Shown piece after piece: positions 63,149 to 64,000 of a stretch of DNA of 64,000 nt (position 1 is its first letter; the number at the start of each line of letters is the position of its first letter). The notes beneath the pieces were generated by a model. It was not told where the DNA came from and ran no database searches. It worked only from the letters and a program-made list of their open reading frames with translations. Source of the stretch: Nocardioides renjunii (GTDB taxonomy: Bacteria; Actinomycetota; Actinomycetes; Propionibacteriales; Nocardioidaceae); the NCBI RefSeq assembly GCF_034661175.1, contig NZ_CP141058.1, positions 2,294,001-2,358,000 of the forward strand. The letters are read 5' to 3'. The position numbers and the translations under genes are program-made.

Positions 63149-64000
63149 CCGAGACCACCGCCACCAGGCAGCTCGGGCAGCTCGCCACCGGGGAAACCTG
63201 TGAGGCCGCCACCGCCGCTGCTCGTGACCACCAGGTCACCCTCGTCGAGACCGGACAGGATCTCGGTGGTCGAGTCGCCCACGACGCCGGTCTCGACCTC
63301 GCGCTGCTTTTCCTCACCGTCGACGAGGACGGTGACGGTGGAGCTCTCCCCCGTGGTCTCGATCGCCGAGGAAGGCACCTGGAGCACATCCTCCGCCTCG
63401 GCGAGCACGACGTCCAACGTGGCCGTCTGGCCGACCTTGAGGCGCTCTGGAGGAGCGTTCAAGGTCGCGAACACCTCGTACGTCACGACATTGTCCGTGA
63501 CCACGGACGTGGGCGCGATGCTGGTCACTTCTGCGTTCGTGCCGCTCGCGACACCCGCGTTGTCGAGCGCCTCGAAGTTGACGCTCGCTCCTCGACCGAG
63601 GGACAGCTGGGACACGTCGGCCTCACTGAAGTCCGCCTGCACCTGCAACCCGTCGACGCCGGTCAGCACCACGAACCCGGACGCGTCCACGGACGTCTCC
63701 GTCGTGGTGCCGGTGGTCGTCGAGCCGGTGGTAGTCCCCCCGGAGCCGGAACCTCCGACGTACTCACCTACGCTCCCCGAGATCGAGGCGACGATGCCGG
63801 CGGCAGGAGCACGGAGAACAGTGTCGGCGACGGCTCGTTGTGCCGTCCGGAGGGTGACTTCGGCGGATGCGACCTGGGCCTGCGCTGACTCGACCTCGCC
63901 GTCCGTCGCCGGCTGCGTCTGCTGTCTGGCTGATGCGACCGTGTAGGAGTAGGAGGCTCGTGCCGACCTCAGTGACGACTCGGCCGATCCGACGGACTGC
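63145..64000 (-). CDS. HlyD/MacA-type membrane-fusion protein, N-terminus outside window
   Basis: The visible 284 residues include the end of a coiled-coil hairpin (ESAQAQVASAEVTLRTAQ), the second half of the lipoyl domain (DTVLRAPAAGIVASI), a Gly/Thr-rich insert, a beta-barrel domain (LQVQADFSEADVSQL) and the membrane-proximal domain (VLQVPSSAIETT). It should bridge the permease to the outside of the cell envelope; in Gram-positives such proteins act as extracellular partners of MacB-type pumps. The start lies beyond the window end. Confidence 0.88.
   Translation of the reverse strand, partial: QSVGSAESSLRSARASYSYTVASARQQTQPATDGEVESAQAQVASAEVTLRTAQRAVADTVLRAPAAGIVASISGSVGEYVGGSGSGGTTTGSTTTGTTTETSVDASGFVVLTGVDGLQVQADFSEADVSQLSLGRGASVNFEALDNAGVASGTNAEVTSIAPTSVVTDNVVTYEVFATLNAPPERLKVGQTATLDVVLAEAEDVLQVPSSAIETTGESSTVTVLVDGEEKQREVETGVVGDSTTEILSGLDEGDLVVTSSGGGGLTGFPGGELPELPGGGGLG

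Overview
The window is very GC-rich, with third-position-biased codons, GTG starts, many 4-bp start/stop overlaps and several apparently leaderless genes. Together with a fused oleBC gene, an ECF42-type sigma factor paired with a DGPF-domain protein, large AAA/LuxR regulators and LPxTG-type surface proteins, this points to an actinobacterium, most likely near Nocardioidaceae (inference; no rRNA or housekeeping marker is present).

Layout. 1-2475 (minus): 3' part of a long-chain olefin pathway (oleA, then the oleBC fusion cut by the window edge). 2570-5259 (minus): a stressosome-like operon in which an ECF sigma factor, a zinc anti-sigma motif and an RsbT-type kinase are one protein, followed by RsbR, RsbS and a lone RsbU N-terminal domain without phosphatase. 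5492-7872 (plus): a small coiled-coil protein, a GT4 glycosyltransferase and a SigB/F-type sigma factor. 7922-12820: secreted proteins (lipoprotein, CARDB protein, collagen-like protein) and three broken genes. 12895-20327: two large LuxR regulators flanking a compact operon of three tiny genes and an EamA exporter. 20450-23736: three alpha/beta hydrolases with an HxlR regulator. 24053-29892: a HATPase-PAS regulator, a secreted serine hydrolase and an M36 metalloprotease. 30352-31002: a 2H phosphoesterase.

31283-43536 holds the largest gene, a 3371-residue wall-anchored protein with about 23 DUF11 repeats and an LPDTG signal, then a secreted thrombospondin type-3 repeat protein. 43673-52232 is a run of small metabolic and regulatory genes (GNAT, SDR, DUF4166/SRPBCC pair, VOC protein, ECF42 sigma/DGPF pair, YdeI-like protein, Ntn hydrolase). 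52233-53404 is gene-poor and contains a tRNA 3' fragment and one half of a direct repeat whose partner lies at 30 kb, so 30-52.7 kb could be an old inserted segment. 53405-57595 has an anchored protein of unknown role, a MarR/cupin divergent pair with a clear promoter and two matching operators, and a hemerythrin-SRPBCC fusion. 58141-64000 (minus) is a MacAB-like efflux operon with its own response regulator and histidine kinase.

Common themes are stress and partner-switch signalling (stressosome, SigB/F-type sigma, HATPase-PAS protein), cell-surface and secreted proteins, and small-molecule detoxification or efflux. The least ordinary items are the sigma/anti-sigma/RsbT fusion with its phosphatase-less RsbU partner, the paired MarR operators, and the tRNA-fragment/direct-repeat arrangement.
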